Part shown: positions 1 through 11,725 of the stretch, in pieces
Layout: each line of letters opens with the position of its first letter
How positions within the stretch are numbered: the stretch's first letter is position 1
NCBI RefSeq assembly: GCF_038051925.1
Contig: NZ_CP150634.1
Span: 3,170,300-3,234,299 of the forward strand
Reading direction: 5' to 3'
Length of the DNA stretch: 64,000 bases
Source: Methylotuvimicrobium sp. KM2
GTDB taxonomy: Bacteria > Pseudomonadota > Gammaproteobacteria > Methylococcales > Methylomonadaceae
Notes under the pieces: generated by a model
Seen by the model: only the letters and a program-made list of their open reading frames with translations
What the model was told of the DNA's origin: nothing
Database searches by the model: none
Translations under genes and position numbers: made by a program

Positions 1-581
1 ATGCCGTGCAGCGTGATATCGTGATGCGAGGTCAAAACGACCATGCCTTCTCTGGCAATATGGTCGACCATCAGCGCCTCGAAAATGGCTATACCCTCTT
101 TATCCAAAGAGGTGAAAGGCTCGTCGAGAATCCATAATTTATTGTCGGTAATCAATAAACGAGCTAGCGACAAACGGCGTTTTTGCCCGGCCGACAAAGA
201 TTGCACCAGCACATCGTCGTAACCGGATAAATAGACCTTCTCCAGTGTTTCCTCGATCGAATAATGGCCGGGCTTACCCAGAGCCGAGGCAATCTTGAGA
301 TTTTCAAGAACGGTTAATTCCTTTTTGACACCGTCCAAATGGCCGACATAGGCCATCTGTTCAAAGAAAGTACCGTTATTAATTTCTACACCGCACCACA
401 AAACCTCTCCGGCATCCGGCTCCCGAAAACCGCATAAAATCTTCAATAAAGAGCTTTTGCCCGAACCGTTTTGCCCTTCCAGCAACAGCGCTTGCCCAGA
501 AGAAATATTAAACGACAAATCATCGAACAATACTCTATCGTCGCGTATGCAGCATAAGTTTTTAACTTCCAGAGATAACAA
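1..581 (-). CDS. ccmA: CcmA, haem exporter ATP-binding subunit (3' end beyond window)
   Basis: ATPase subunit of the CcmAB(CD) complex of cytochrome c maturation system I, working at the inner face of the cytoplasmic membrane to release haem-loaded CcmE. I translated this directly: Walker A (GQNGSGKSS) near residue 36, ABC signature (LSAGQKRRLSLARL) near residue 126, Walker B (WILDEPFTSLD) and the H-loop (TSHHD) all stand in order. A short ABC ATPase of about 200 residues with LSAGQ and DEPF is characteristic of CcmA. The start is most likely TTG at 581: it follows directly on an in-frame TGA and has an AGGTGGA ribosome site four bases upstream; no ATG is available. About ten C-terminal residues run off the window. 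The partner ccmB should lie just outside. Confidence 0.88.
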   Translation of the reverse strand, partial: MLSLEVKNLCCIRDDRVLFDDLSFNISSGQALLLEGQNGSGKSSLLKILCGFREPDAGEVLWCGVEINNGTFFEQMAYVGHLDGVKKELTVLENLKIASALGKPGHYSIEETLEKVYLSGYDDVLVQSLSAGQKRRLSLARLLITDNKLWILDEPFTSLDKEGIAIFEALMVDHIAREGMVVLTSHHDITLHG

Positions 582-589
582 TCAATCCA

Positions 590-1535
590 CCTAGATCCGA
601 TCGAAAAAAATATTCAGTGCATAATCCCATCCGCACCCAAACAGGCTGTAACTATTCAGCACCCGGCAATTATCGTTCCCATGCTCTGCGCTCATCGTTA
701 TACATAAGTCAAAAATTACCGTTTTGCAATCTTAGCTAATGAGGCCTCGATACCATTTTTTGTCGCCCAACGTTCCCGACTTTCCCTCACCTAGCGTTCA
801 CTGCCATTAAGGATTTCGTGATAAATAACCTCCTGGAGCTATGAGCTTTGTTGAGGGTTCGGTAACTCGCTTGACAGGACGCCGTGAATACGTCCGTGTA
901 GGCTTGACGGCGGCTTTCCCTGCCGCCGACACCTGCCAATCGAGCTACCGAACCCTCCATAAAACAGGGAAGTTATTTACGACCAAATCCTAAGTTAAGA
1001 TCCTGGAGTTTTACTCCCCTCTTTGAAAAAGAGGGGCTGGGGGGGGATTTTTCTAATAAATCCCCCTTAATCCCCCTTTTTCAAAGGGGGAAGCAGGCTT
1101 AACTTAATGGCAGTGTCACCTAACGCTAGGTGAGGGAAAGCCACTGATGTTCAATATCCGCAGAGTTATTAAACAGCACCGTTTCCAGTCATACGATGAC
1201 CTCTGTTTAGTAAGTTTACCGATACTTGTGTATAACTACGAGCACTCTGCGTGGGAACGATAATCCGCGCCTAAACAGGTTCATTAAAATTATACCTTTC
1301 GCGCTTCAAATTTGGGCGATGCTTAATCCTAAGAATTTGGTCGCAATAACTTCCCTATTTTATGAGGGGGTCGGTAAGGCGCTACAAAACCCATAGCTCC
1401 AGGAAGTTATTTTTCACGAAATCCTTAGAACAAACGGACTAGAGTAGGGAAAACTCGTGAACAAATCAAGTATTGAATCGACATGAATTTGTTTGCCACA
1501 ATCCACATAAAACAATCATATCGTAAATACTTACT
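590..1535. repeat. Intergenic block of dispersed palindromic repeats
   Basis: No gene is visible between ccmA and the element at 1532. The stretch is a mosaic of repeat units found elsewhere in the window: a GTAACTATTCA-end unit near 645-700, a CCTCACCTAGCG unit near 780-800 and 1115-1140, an inverted-repeat element at 809-992, a CCCCTCTTTG...CAAAGGGG hairpin unit at 1003-1105, and a fragment of the ACCTTTCGC.CTTCAAATTT unit near 1290-1320. Confidence 0.7.
809..992. repeat. Inverted-repeat (MITE-like) element, family B
   Basis: Outer arms GGATTTCGTGATAAATAAC and its near-complement at 970-992 enclose a second inverted pair (GAGGGTTCGGTAACTCG / CGAGCTACCGAACCCTC) and a central GC-rich palindrome around GGCTTGACGGCGG. 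No coding capacity. Related copies lie at about 8716-8790 (partial) and 43918-44175 (with an internal insertion). Confidence 0.75.
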
Positions 1536-1776
1536 CCCTTTATACTCAAAAAACAGCTAACTTTATGAAGGTATGGGGTGTGGCTAGCGAGGATGTCGGC
1601 AGCAGGGATTGCTGCCGTCAAGCCCCCATGGATGGGTTTACCCAGCACCTAAATTCCATAGCCCATTGGCTATGCTTAACTATCTGGGATAATTTAGGTG
1701 CTGGGTGAACGGCGGTCCTCGATAGACACACCCCATACCTTTTATTCTTGTACGGTTTTTCAATCAAAAGGGAGTA
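1532..1776. repeat. Palindromic MITE-like element, family A, with a nested element
   Basis: Terminal inverted repeats TACTCCCTTT / AAAGGGAGTA bound a long imperfect palindrome (AAGGTATGGGGTGTG... / CACACCCCATACCTT) with an internal GATGTCGGCAGCAGGG segment. A second small palindrome (1641-1705) has inserted into its loop. Other family A copies: 8477-8650, 10113-10286 and 26545-26726; a divergent one at about 18629-18862. No ORF of its own. Confidence 0.8.
1641..1705. repeat. Small palindrome nested inside a family A repeat
   Basis: Arms CCCAGCACCTAAATT and AATTTAGGTGCTGGG form a perfect 15-base inverted pair with inner ATAGCCCATTGGCTAT symmetry. The same unit recurs near 8410-8476 and, inside a family B element, near 43970-44035, so it moves independently of its hosts. 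Confidence 0.75.
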
Positions 1777-1941
1777 GAAACCCTTTTGATAAAATCAGAC
1801 CATTTCGAGCCTCGCCCAATCAAAAATCGAGCACGCAAAAGACAGCTTTATCCCAAGAACGGCCCGTCCGACTACAGAATCCTGTTCTAAAAAGACCGAC
1901 TATGCTATTATTCGCGTTTTTTAAACGTTAGGACTAAGTAC

Positions 1942-2160
1942 ATGGCAAAAGAAGATCAAATCGAAATGGAAGGCAAGGTTGTCGAAACCCTACCGAATAC
2001 GATGTTCAGGGTTGAACTCGAGAATGGACATATCGTGACCGCACACATTTCCGGAAAAATGCGTAAACATTACATCCGAATTTTAACCGGAGATAAAGTT
2101 AAAGTAGAAATGACGCCTTACGATTTAAGCAAAGGAAGAATTACCTTCCGTATGCGCTAA
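1942..2160 (+). CDS. infA: Translation initiation factor IF-1
   Basis: 72 residues, exactly the usual IF-1 length. It is a single OB-fold (S1-like) protein that binds the 30S A site during initiation. The sequence [20 protein letters not shown], the central [13 protein letters not shown] segment and the C-terminal GRITFRMR are diagnostic. An AGGA ribosome site lies about ten bases before the ATG. It converges on clpA, a pairing common in gammaproteobacteria (infA near clpA), which supports the identification. Confidence 0.98.
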   Translation: MAKEDQIEMEGKVVETLPNTMFRVELENGHIVTAHISGKMRKHYIRILTGDKVKVEMTPYDLSKGRITFRMR

Positions 2161-2184
2161 TCCCGCGCAAATGCGGGATTAGCG
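2155..2184. terminator. Hairpin between convergent infA and clpA
   Basis: Perfect 12-base arms (CGCTAATCCCGC / GCGGGATTAGCG) around a GCAAAT loop. The left arm includes the infA stop codon. There is no T-run on either side, so it could be a factor-assisted terminator or a 3'-end stabilising stem for infA rather than a classic intrinsic terminator. Confidence 0.55.
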
Positions 2185-2195
2185 AACGACAACCG

Positions 2196-4466
2196 CTAAC
2201 TTTTTTCAGAAACAGTCAATTCCTTACTTTCTATTGCAAAAGCCAGCTCATTGTTTTCGACATAGATTCGGACATTCCCGCCCCGCACCAATTTACCAAA
2301 CAATAAATCATTAGCCAGCGGTTTCTTGATTTTCTCCTGAATCAAGCGCGCCATCGGCCTTGCACCCATTTTCGGATCGCAACCGTTTTCGGCAAGCCAT
2401 AATCTCGCTTCAGACTCCAACATCAGCGTGACATGTTTCTCGGCCAACAAAGCCTCCAGTTCGAAGATAAATTTATCGACCACATGGCCGACAATCGAAA
2501 TGTCCAGCGGCTTGAACTGAATTACCGCATCCAAGCGATTACGGAATTCCGGAGAGAAACTTTTTTCGATCACTTTCATGCTATCCGAAGCATGATCCTG
2601 CGAGGTGAACCCGATTGATGCGCGACTCCCCTCTTCGGCTCCGGCGTTTGTCGTCATGACCAATATTATGTTACGAAAATCGGCCTTGCGGCCGTTATTG
2701 TCGGTTAACGTGCCATGATCCATCACTTGCAACAGCAGATTGAAAACATCAGGGTGCGCTTTCTCTAACTCGTCCAATAAAAGCACGGCATGAGGATGCT
2801 TGGTCACTTGCTCGGTTAACAATCCGCCTTGATCGAAACCCACATAACCCGGAGGCGCGCCGATCAGCCTCGATACGGTATGGCGCTCCATATATTCGGA
2901 CATATCGAAGCGAATCAACTCGACGCCCAGCACTTTGGCTAATTGACGAGTGACTTCGGTTTTACCGACGCCGGTCGGTCCCGCAAACAGAAACGAACCG
3001 ATCGTTTTTTGGGCATCCCTAAGCCCGGCACGCGACAGTTTGATCGCTGAAGCGAGTGCCGAAATTGCCTCGTCTTGACCGAAAACCAGCATTTTTAGAT
3101 TCTTTTCCAGCGCTTCAAGCTTCTCTACGTCATTGGATGAAACCGATTTAGCCGGGACTCTAGCCATTTTCGAAACGATTTCCTCTATTTCCGGCGAATC
3201 GATAATCGGTTTACGCTGATCGGTTGAAAGCAAGCGTTGACGCGCTCCCGCTTCATCGATCACATCGATGGCTTTGTCCGGCAGATGCCGGTCGGTAATA
3301 TAGCGGTCCGATAATTCGGCGGCCAAACGTAAAGCATCCGCCGTATATTTAATATCGTGATGTTCCTCGAAACGCGACTTCAACCCTTTCAAAATCAGAA
3401 TGGTATCTTCGACCGAAGACTCGACAATATCGATTTTCTGGAAACGGCGCGCCAATGCATGATCTTTTTCGAAAATTCCGCGGTATTCCTGATAGGTTGT
3501 CGAGCCGATACAACGCAACTGACCGGAGGCCAATACCGGTTTAATCAGATTGGACGCATCCATAACACCGCCGGAAGCGGAACCCGCGCCGATGATCGTG
3601 TGGATTTCGTCGATAAATAATATCGCTTCCGGCTGCCTTTTTAGCTGGCTAACCAATGCTTTCAAACGTTTTTCGAAATCGCCACGATATTTGGTGCCGG
3701 CCACCAATGCGCCTAAGTCCAGCGAATAAATCACATTGCCCATGAGCACATCAGGCACCTCTTCCTCGACGATTCGTTTTGCCAAACCCTCGGCAATCGC
3801 GGTTTTTCCGACGCCGGCTTCCCCGACCAACAAGGGATTGTTTTTACGCCGGCGGCATAGCACCTGTATGGTTCTTTCAAGCTCGAGTTCGCGCCCAATC
3901 AGCGGATCGATCTTACCGAGCCTCGCCTCCTCATTCAGGTTGGTCGCATATTTTTCCAACGGACTCTCGGATGTATCGCCGGTCGCGCCGCTCGTTTCCG
4001 GATCTCTTTCCATATCGCGCTCTCGCTCCGTCTCTATTTTCGAAACACCATGGGCCAGATAATTGACGACATCGAGACGGGTTATATTCTGTTTATTCAA
4101 CAAATAAACCGCCTGTGAGTCCTGCTCGCTAAATAATGCAACAAATAAGTTGGCGCCGGAAACTTCTTTCTTATCGGTCGCCTGGACATGGAACACCGCC
4201 CTCTGCAAAACCCGCTGAAAACCCAGTGTCGGCTGCGTTTCGCGCTGCACGCCTTCGGGAATCAGCGAAATCGTATCATCAATAAACTGCGTCAGTTCAT
4301 CGTGCAGCTTTTTGAAATCGCATCCACAGGCCCGCAGCACCGCGACAGCACTGGCATTATCCAACAAGGCCAACAGTAAATGCTCGACGGTAATAAATTC
4401 ATGCCGCTTATCGTGAGCATTCTTAAAGGCGAGATTTAAAGTAATCTCCAACTCTTTGCTTAACAT
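2196..4466 (-). CDS. clpA: ClpA, ATP-dependent Clp protease ATP-binding subunit
   Basis: Hexameric AAA+ unfoldase that feeds substrates to ClpP in the cytosol. 756 residues matches the family. In order: double Clp-N repeat (about 1-145), a charged linker (about 146-172), AAA-1 with Walker A GEAGVGKT near 215, Walker B LFIDEIHT, AAA-2 with GPTGVGKTEV near 495 and the C-terminal small domain. The arrangement without a ClpB-type middle coiled coil marks ClpA. The start ATG has a strong GGAGGAAAT just upstream. It lies 12 bases downstream of clpS, the usual clpS-clpA operon. Confidence 0.97.
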   Translation of the reverse strand: MLSKELEITLNLAFKNAHDKRHEFITVEHLLLALLDNASAVAVLRACGCDFKKLHDELTQFIDDTISLIPEGVQRETQPTLGFQRVLQRAVFHVQATDKKEVSGANLFVALFSEQDSQAVYLLNKQNITRLDVVNYLAHGVSKIETERERDMERDPETSGATGDTSESPLEKYATNLNEEARLGKIDPLIGRELELERTIQVLCRRRKNNPLLVGEAGVGKTAIAEGLAKRIVEEEVPDVLMGNVIYSLDLGALVAGTKYRGDFEKRLKALVSQLKRQPEAILFIDEIHTIIGAGSASGGVMDASNLIKPVLASGQLRCIGSTTYQEYRGIFEKDHALARRFQKIDIVESSVEDTILILKGLKSRFEEHHDIKYTADALRLAAELSDRYITDRHLPDKAIDVIDEAGARQRLLSTDQRKPIIDSPEIEEIVSKMARVPAKSVSSNDVEKLEALEKNLKMLVFGQDEAISALASAIKLSRAGLRDAQKTIGSFLFAGPTGVGKTEVTRQLAKVLGVELIRFDMSEYMERHTVSRLIGAPPGYVGFDQGGLLTEQVTKHPHAVLLLDELEKAHPDVFNLLLQVMDHGTLTDNNGRKADFRNIILVMTTNAGAEEGSRASIGFTSQDHASDSMKVIEKSFSPEFRNRLDAVIQFKPLDISIVGHVVDKFIFELEALLAEKHVTLMLESEARLWLAENGCDPKMGARPMARLIQEKIKKPLANDLLFGKLVRGGNVRIYVENNELAFAIESKELTVSEKS

Positions 4467-4478
4467 ATTTCCTCCGAC

Positions 4479-4802
4479 CTACGCGATTTCCATCGAACAC
4501 ATTAAGGGATGGTGATGTTCCCGAGAATATTCGTTGACCATGCATACTTTTGTTTCCGCGACATCCTTAGAATAGGTTCCGCACACACCGACTCCTTGGG
4601 TATGCACCTGTAACATGACTTGTGTCGCTTTCTCCTCGGACATATTAAAAAACTCCATTAACACTTCAACGACAAAGTCCATCGGCGTGAAGTCGTCATT
4701 CAATAAAATAACCTTATAAAGGGGCGGCCTTTGCAACTGAGGCTTAGTCTCTTGAAGAGCCAGTTCGCCATCATTGTCTTTTAACGGGTCAAAATCAGAC
4801 AT
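4479..4802 (-). CDS. clpS: ClpS, ATP-dependent Clp protease adaptor
   Basis: 107-residue adaptor that delivers N-end rule substrates to ClpA. The core [16 protein letters not shown] carries the conserved Asn-Asp and Met of the N-degron pocket, followed by the [16 protein letters not shown] helix/turn typical of the family and a C-terminal [10 protein letters not shown]. First gene of the clpS-clpA operon; divergent from nudJ with about 130 bases between them, where the promoters of both should lie. Confidence 0.97.
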   Translation of the reverse strand: MSDFDPLKDNDGELALQETKPQLQRPPLYKVILLNDDFTPMDFVVEVLMEFFNMSEEKATQVMLQVHTQGVGVCGTYSKDVAETKVCMVNEYSREHHHPLMCSMEIA

Positions 4803-4936
4803 ACTTTCAACAATTCTAAAAGAATCAAAACGACTTAGAGTTTACCATAGTGAGCGCGCCTGTAAATTTCAATCTTTCACAACATGAATTCACCAAATAA
4901 AGTAAAATGTGCTGCTTTTTATAAACGAGTTTGCCG

Positions 4937-5395
4937 ATGGTCTGGAAACCCCATGTCACCGTTGCAGCGATCATTGAAAACGACCGACGTTTTCTGCTAG
5001 TCGAGGAAGAAACATCAAACGGACTCGCATTCAACCAACCTGCGGGACATTTGGAAAAAGGCGAGGACTTAATTAATGCGGTTAAACGTGAGGTTACCGA
5101 AGAGACCGCCTGGCAGTTTGAACCTGAATACATCGTTTCAGTTCAATTATGGCGAAGAAACCCGGCAAGCCCCAGTTTTCTGAGAGTTTGTTTTGCCGGC
5201 CATTGCCATTCTTTCGACCCTAATCAACCGTTGGATGAAGGTATCATCGCGACACACTGGTTAACCCGTGCTGAAATCGCCGCCAAGCACGATCGCTTAC
5301 GCAGTCCGCTGGTCATGATCGGCATCGATGAATTCCTCTCGGGAAAACGCCATCCATTAACTTTATTAGAATCCTTTCTTGATCTGGATGCATGA
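4937..5395 (+). CDS. nudJ: NudJ-like Nudix phosphatase
   Basis: Nudix hydrolase, in E. coli a thiamin-pyrophosphate/nucleoside diphosphate phosphatase encoded beside mnmA, exactly as here. The Nudix box reads [20 protein letters not shown]; the usual EExG ending is EETA here, one deviation from consensus. N-terminal WKPHVTVAA and LWNQP-like FNQPAGH match NudJ. I take ATG at 4937 as start; a TTG two codons upstream (4931) is possible, and neither has a strong ribosome site. The stop overlaps the mnmA start as ATGA, so the two are translationally coupled. Confidence 0.85.
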   Translation: MVWKPHVTVAAIIENDRRFLLVEEETSNGLAFNQPAGHLEKGEDLINAVKREVTEETAWQFEPEYIVSVQLWRRNPASPSFLRVCFAGHCHSFDPNQPLDEGIIATHWLTRAEIAAKHDRLRSPLVMIGIDEFLSGKRHPLTLLESFLDLDA

Positions 5396-6489
5396 GTAAA
5401 CACATTATCGTAGGCATGTCAGGCGGTGTCGACTCTTCCGTCACCGCTTTGAAACTGCTTGAAGAAGGCCATCGAGTCACCGGCCTGTTCATGAAAAACT
5501 GGGAAGAAGACGACGGCACCGAATATTGCACCGCAATGGCTGATTTGGCCGATGCGCAACAAGTCAGCGATAAACTCGGCATCGAATTGAAAACCGTCAA
5601 TTTTGCCGCCGAATACTGGGACGAAGTGTTCGAAGTCTTTTTGTCCGAATTCAAGGCCGGACGCACGCCGAACCCTGACATCCTGTGCAACAAGCATGTC
5701 AAATTCAAGGCCTTTTTGGATTATGCGCTCGAAGACCTCGGCGCCGAATACATCGCGACCGGCCACTATGCCCGCGTCCGCGAACAGACCGGCGAATTCC
5801 AGTTATTGAAAGGCTTGGACCCTAACAAGGAACAAAGCTATTTTCTATACGCCATGGGCCAGAAAGCCTTGTCGAAAACGCTGTTTCCAATCGGCCATCT
5901 GCACAAACCGGAAATCCGCGCCATCGCCGAAAAGGCAGGATTCGCGAACAGCCGCAAGAAAGACAGCACCGGCATTTGCTTCATCGGAGAACGCAAATTC
6001 AAGGACTTCCTGCAGCGCTACCTGCCGGCCCAACCCGGCGAAATGCGCACGCCGGAAGGCCAATACATCGGGCGGCACCATGGCCTGATGTATTACACGA
6101 TGGGACAACGCCAGGGACTCGGCATCGGCGGCGTCAAAGATGCGCCGGACGAACCTTGGTTCGTACTGGACAAAGATCTCGACAACAACGTGCTGATCGT
6201 CGGCCAAGGACACGAACACCCGATGATGATGCACAATACGCTCGAAGCCGGACAACTCGACTGGTGCGGCAACACGGGACTGAGCGAGACGCTACGCTGC
6301 GCCGCGAAGACTCGATATCGACAGCCGGACCAGGACTGCATCGTCGAACCGCTGGACGACGGAAACCGCGTCAGAGTCCGTTTCGATCAGCCGCAACGCG
6401 CGATTACGCCGGGCCAGTCTGTCGTGTTTTACGACGGCGAAGTCTGTCTAGGCGGAGGCATCATCGAGTCCAGAAAGATGGAACATTAA
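5392..6489 (+). CDS. mnmA: MnmA, tRNA-specific 2-thiouridylase
   Basis: Inserts sulfur at position 2 of U34 in tRNA-Lys, -Glu and -Gln, taking persulfide sulfur from the TusE relay. 365 residues, typical length. The PP-loop SGGVDSS is at residues 10-16; the catalytic pair is Cys99 (in NPDILCN) and Cys196 (in [10 protein letters not shown]). The central TATA-like GKxQSYFL equivalent ([11 protein letters not shown]) is present. Coupled to nudJ by a four-base overlap. Followed by repeat DNA with no clear terminator. Confidence 0.97.
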   Translation: MSKHIIVGMSGGVDSSVTALKLLEEGHRVTGLFMKNWEEDDGTEYCTAMADLADAQQVSDKLGIELKTVNFAAEYWDEVFEVFLSEFKAGRTPNPDILCNKHVKFKAFLDYALEDLGAEYIATGHYARVREQTGEFQLLKGLDPNKEQSYFLYAMGQKALSKTLFPIGHLHKPEIRAIAEKAGFANSRKKDSTGICFIGERKFKDFLQRYLPAQPGEMRTPEGQYIGRHHGLMYYTMGQRQGLGIGGVKDAPDEPWFVLDKDLDNNVLIVGQGHEHPMMMHNTLEAGQLDWCGNTGLSETLRCAAKTRYRQPDQDCIVEPLDDGNRVRVRFDQPQRAITPGQSVVFYDGEVCLGGGIIESRKMEH

Positions 6490-8288
<1,799 letters not shown>

Positions 8289-8814
8289 AATTCCGGCCCC
8301 AAGCTGAGCGATCGGCAATTGCTCCCGCATTGCCCTAATACACGCCATCCATGGCGCTCATAAAGGCTTTGCCAGCATGGAGCCGGCATAAAGCCTACAT
8401 GGACGTATTCACCCAGCGCCTAAATCCCATAGCCCATTGGCAGTGGTTAAGTGTCTTGGATAATTCATCCAGCACCTACTCCCTTTTGATTGAAAAACCG
8501 TCTCAGAATAAAAGGTATGGGATGTGTCTATCGAGGAACGCCGTAAACCCATCCATGGGGGCTTGGCGGCAGCTCCCTGCTGCCGACATCCTCGCTAGCC
8601 ACACCCCATACCTTCATAAAGCTAACCATTTTTTGAGTATAAAGGGAGTAAATAAGCCATGATTTTGAATCATTGCCAAAGACCTATGGAATTTAGGTGC
8701 TGGATTTAGGCGCAGGGCCTGCCAGGCGAGTTACCGAACCCGCTACAAAACTCACAGCTCCAGGAAGTTATTTTTCACGAAACCCTAATTTCGGGACAAC
8801 TGGCATTTTTAGAA
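8289..8814. repeat. Intergenic repeats between purB and queA
   Basis: A variant of the small CCAGCACCTAAA palindrome (about 8410-8476), a full family A element (8477-8650) and a partial family B end (about 8716-8790) lie head to tail. No gene seen. Confidence 0.7.
8477..8650. repeat. Family A palindromic element
   Basis: TACTCCCTTT at the left and AAAGGGAGTA at the right, with AAAGGTATGGGATGTG paired against CACACCCCATACCTT. About 174 bases, without the nested insertion seen at 1641. Confidence 0.75.
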
Positions 8815-9837
8815 CTACCTCATCAAAAACATCGCGTCTCCGTAACTGAAAAAACGGTATTCTTGTTCTATGGCATGCCGATAAGCCTTCATAATATTGT
8901 CGTAACCGGCAAACGCCGAAACCAGCATCAATAAGGTCGACTCGGGTAAATGAAAATTGGTCAGCAAAACATCGACTGATACAAATCGGTAACCCGGCGT
9001 AATGAACAAATCGGTATCGCCAAGACCGGGCTCAAGCCTGCCGCTCTTCGAAGCCGATTCCAATGCCCTTACCGCGGTCGTGCCGATCGCTATGACACGA
9101 CCGCCTCGCGCCTTGGCTTGCTCGGCGGCTTGGACCGTTTCAGGGGAAACCGCATAATATTCCTTATGCATTAGATGCTGTGACAAGTCCTCGACTCGCA
9201 CCGGTTGAAATGTACCGCTTCCGACATGGAGAGTCACAAACGTTTTTGGTACGCCCTTAGCCGCCAACCGATCGAGAATAGCTTGACTAAAATGCAAGCC
9301 GGCAGTCGGCGCCGCCACGGCACCAGCCTCCTTGGCAAACACCGTTTGGTAGCGCTCCAAATCGACAGCATCGTCAGCCCGGTCGATATAAGGCGGCAAC
9401 GGAATGTGACCGATGCTTTCCAGAATATCGAGCACGCCAGCTTCGCCGTCGAAGCGAAGCCTAAACAAGTCATCCTCCCTGACCCATACTTCGCAGCGAT
9501 AATCTCGATCCAGCTCGATAATCGTCCCGGCTTTGGGCGACTTACTCGCCCGCACATGCGCAATGGCTTCATGCCGATCGACGATGCGCTCGATCAAAAT
9601 CTCCACCTTGCCGCCGGTTTGCTTTTGTCCGAAAAGGCGTGCGGGAATCACCTTGGTATCATTGAACACCAATAAATCATCAGGCTCGACTAGATCGATA
9701 AAATCGCTAAACTGCCTATCCTGCAAATTTCCGTTAGCGCCATCCAAACACAACAACCGACTGCTAACACGGTCAGGTAAGGGGTATTGAGCAATTAAAT
9801 GCTCCGGTAAATGATAATTAAAGTCGCTTTTTTTCAT
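8815..9837 (-). CDS. queA: QueA, S-adenosylmethionine:tRNA ribosyltransferase-isomerase
   Basis: Transfers and isomerises the ribosyl group of SAM to make epoxyqueuosine in tRNA. 340 residues from the ATG at 9837 ([20 protein letters not shown]), the family's standard N-terminus. The open frame continues upstream to 10014 but that part is the complement of the tRNA-Leu gene and is not coding. Conserved [20 protein letters not shown] and the C-terminal [15 protein letters not shown] are present. Its promoter must sit in the roughly 90 bases shared with the divergent tRNA gene. Confidence 0.97.
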   Translation of the reverse strand: MKKSDFNYHLPEHLIAQYPLPDRVSSRLLCLDGANGNLQDRQFSDFIDLVEPDDLLVFNDTKVIPARLFGQKQTGGKVEILIERIVDRHEAIAHVRASKSPKAGTIIELDRDYRCEVWVREDDLFRLRFDGEAGVLDILESIGHIPLPPYIDRADDAVDLERYQTVFAKEAGAVAAPTAGLHFSQAILDRLAAKGVPKTFVTLHVGSGTFQPVRVEDLSQHLMHKEYYAVSPETVQAAEQAKARGGRVIAIGTTAVRALESASKSGRLEPGLGDTDLFITPGYRFVSVDVLLTNFHLPESTLLMLVSAFAGYDNIMKAYRHAIEQEYRFFSYGDAMFLMR

Positions 9838-9926
9838 GGCGCGCGATAATACCAGTTTGCTCCGAATAATGACACTTAAAAAAACATTGGACAATTGAAA
9901 AAATTTCAATATAATATCCCTTCTTT

Positions 9927-10013
9927 GCCGGGGTGGCGAAACTGGTAGACGCGCTGGATTCAAAATCCAGTGGTAGCGATACCGTGCCGGTTCGATTCCG
10001 GCCCTCGGTACCA
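9927..10013 (+). tRNA. tRNA-Leu (CAA anticodon)
   Basis: 87 bases with encoded CCA. Acceptor arms GCCGGGG and CCTCGGT pair (two G-U), the D arm carries GGTAGAC, the anticodon stem CTGGA/TCCAG encloses loop TTCAAAA giving anticodon CAA, a long variable arm follows, and the T arm has GGTTCGATTCC. The long variable arm and A discriminator fit leucine. Confidence 0.95.
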
Positions 10014-10112
10014 AAGAATAATCAAGGCTTTAGCGGATTTTCCGTTAAGGCCTTTTTTATTGCCTTTTGCTTTGTGTCACACTCATGCCACAGCTACCGC
10101 AACTTATTACAA

Positions 10113-10286
10113 TACTCCCTTCTTACTGAAGAATCGTTCAACTTTGTTGGGTATGGGGTATGCCTATCGAGGAGCGCCGTGAACCCGTCCATGGGGGCTT
10201 GACGGCGGCTCCCTGCCGCCGACATCCTCGCTAGGCATACCCCACACCTTCTCGTTCTTATACGCTTTTTCGGTCAAAAGGGAGTA
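10113..10286. repeat. Family A palindromic element downstream of tRNA-Leu
   Basis: TACTCCCT... left end and AAAGGGAGTA right end, with the GGTATGGGGTATG / CATACCCCACACC inverted pair. Lies about 100 bases after the tRNA. Confidence 0.75.
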
Positions 10287-10539
10287 AAACCGGGATGGAA
10301 GCATCCAGAAAAGCGCCAATTTGCCCATATGTGACCCGGAGCGGAATCAATCAGAAAGCGCGTTTTTTATGGGATAAATCGGCATGAGTGCGACTTGAGT
10401 GTGACACTATAAAATAAATATCATTTTTAATTCAAAAATATCAATTACATACAACTTTATCACACTTGATTACATATCAAGCGTTGTAGTTTTTTGAGTT
10501 GTGTTGTATCGTTTCGCCAAAGTCAATTTGGGGGGCGAT

Positions 10540-10653
10540 ATGGCAACCATCCACAAACGAATCAGCAAAACCGTAGACGCTGCGCGCCATCCGTGTCCCC
10601 GCCCCTATTTCTTAAAGAAAAGGCCGCGCCGGATTTATCGGCTTGGGTTTTAA
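10540..10653 (+). pseudogene. Possible integrase N-terminal remnant
   Basis: A GGGGGGCG ribosome-site-like run precedes ATG; the frame reads MATIHKRISK and then loses family character, ending after 37 codons. MATIxKR is a common opening of tyrosine site-specific integrases, and a shifted frame a few codons later resumes YRAxIR-like residues (LRAIRVPAP). With tRNA-Leu 530 bases upstream, this could be the last trace of an integrated element. Too short for a firm call. Confidence 0.3.
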
Positions 10654-10943
10654 TCCCTCCCATTCAGGCATGATCGATCGGCCTGATTCTAGGCCTGGAT
10701 TCATCTCCTACGATAACCCAATAGATGCCATTCACAACAAAAATTGCGGCAGGTATTGCAAATCGGTATTTGAAGTTTGCGTGAAAGACTGCATTTCAAC
10801 TAGTTCTTGTCACACCATCCACAAACATCTAGGTCGGCTTTGGGTCGAAAATGGACCAGCAAAATATTTCTTGCTTTATCCCAACTCAATCATCGGCGGA
10901 CGACGGCAGACCGGATGCTCGTTATGCAATCCGGCCTTTCTAA

Positions 10944-11594
10944 TCAACGACCTTGAAAAAACGCCTCCAAAGCCGCCGTCCTTTCCTGATTAACGCGTTG
11001 TGCATGCGGTCGGCTTTCTACCGCCTGGATATAGGTGCCAATATTGGGGATATGCTCTGCGACCAAATCCCGTCCGTAAATTTGTTGCGTAACGAATGAC
11101 ACTAATTGTAGATGGGGCCAAGCAACTACATCGGCGGCACTGAAACGATCGCCTAAAGCATAGCTCGAAAAGTCCGTTAAACGAGCCAATCCGGTCAAAC
11201 CGGATTCGACTTTGACCAATACCTCATCCTTGGTTTCTTGCGATGCCTTACCGCCAAACAATGCTTCGCCATATAGACGACGCGTAATCAGCTCCACATT
11301 CAGCTCGATATGCTGAATAAATTCCCGGCATTTCGCGCGCTCGAATGGCTTGACCGGATATAGCGGCTTTTCGGGGTAAACATCTTCTAAATATTCCAAA
11401 ATGGCTTGAGATTCCGATAAATATCCGTCCGATGTCTTGATAAATGGGATTTTTCCTAATGGCGAACGCTTCAAAACCGCATCGCTTTGTCCAGGCGGCA
11501 AAGCCTCTTCAACAAATGCAATCTCTTTTTCCAACAACGCCAGCTTGATCTTGTTGTAGTAATTACTGATAGCAATCCCGTATAGCGTAATCAT
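10944..11594 (-). CDS. Glutathione S-transferase family protein
   Basis: 216 residues from ATG 11594, which has AGGAGA six bases upstream (the longer frame to 11645 lacks a site). Thioredoxin-like N-domain (MITLYGIAISNYYNKIKLAL) with the glutathione gamma-glutamyl-binding ESQAIL motif near residue 65, followed by the all-helical C-domain with the N-capping region SAADVVAWPHL. Cytosolic; substrate unknown. Tyr or Ser catalytic residue assignment is uncertain (Ser10 or Tyr12). Confidence 0.88.
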   Translation of the reverse strand: MITLYGIAISNYYNKIKLALLEKEIAFVEEALPPGQSDAVLKRSPLGKIPFIKTSDGYLSESQAILEYLEDVYPEKPLYPVKPFERAKCREFIQHIELNVELITRRLYGEALFGGKASQETKDEVLVKVESGLTGLARLTDFSSYALGDRFSAADVVAWPHLQLVSFVTQQIYGRDLVAEHIPNIGTYIQAVESRPHAQRVNQERTAALEAFFQGR

Positions 11595-11725
11595 GTCGCG
11601 TCTCCTAAGATGAACAAAAGAATGACAATACAGACCAGGCTGCATAAATATTAAAAATAGGTTAAGTTTAACGATTAAAATTTATCGCCCGGTGACCCCT
11701 ATAAAAAACTGTATTACCTGCATGC

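Noticed and set aside
1466..1931. Two short frames upstream of infA
   Set aside because: Both are made of family A repeat sequence.
4825..5133. 102-codon frame opposite nudJ
   Set aside because: Antisense to a well supported Nudix gene.
9838..10014. N-terminal extension of QueA
   Set aside because: It is the complement of tRNA-Leu, and the ATG at 9837 gives the standard family start.
10643..10993. 116-codon frame after tRNA-Leu
   Set aside because: Composition unlike neighbours, no family likeness, overlaps the end of the GST gene.
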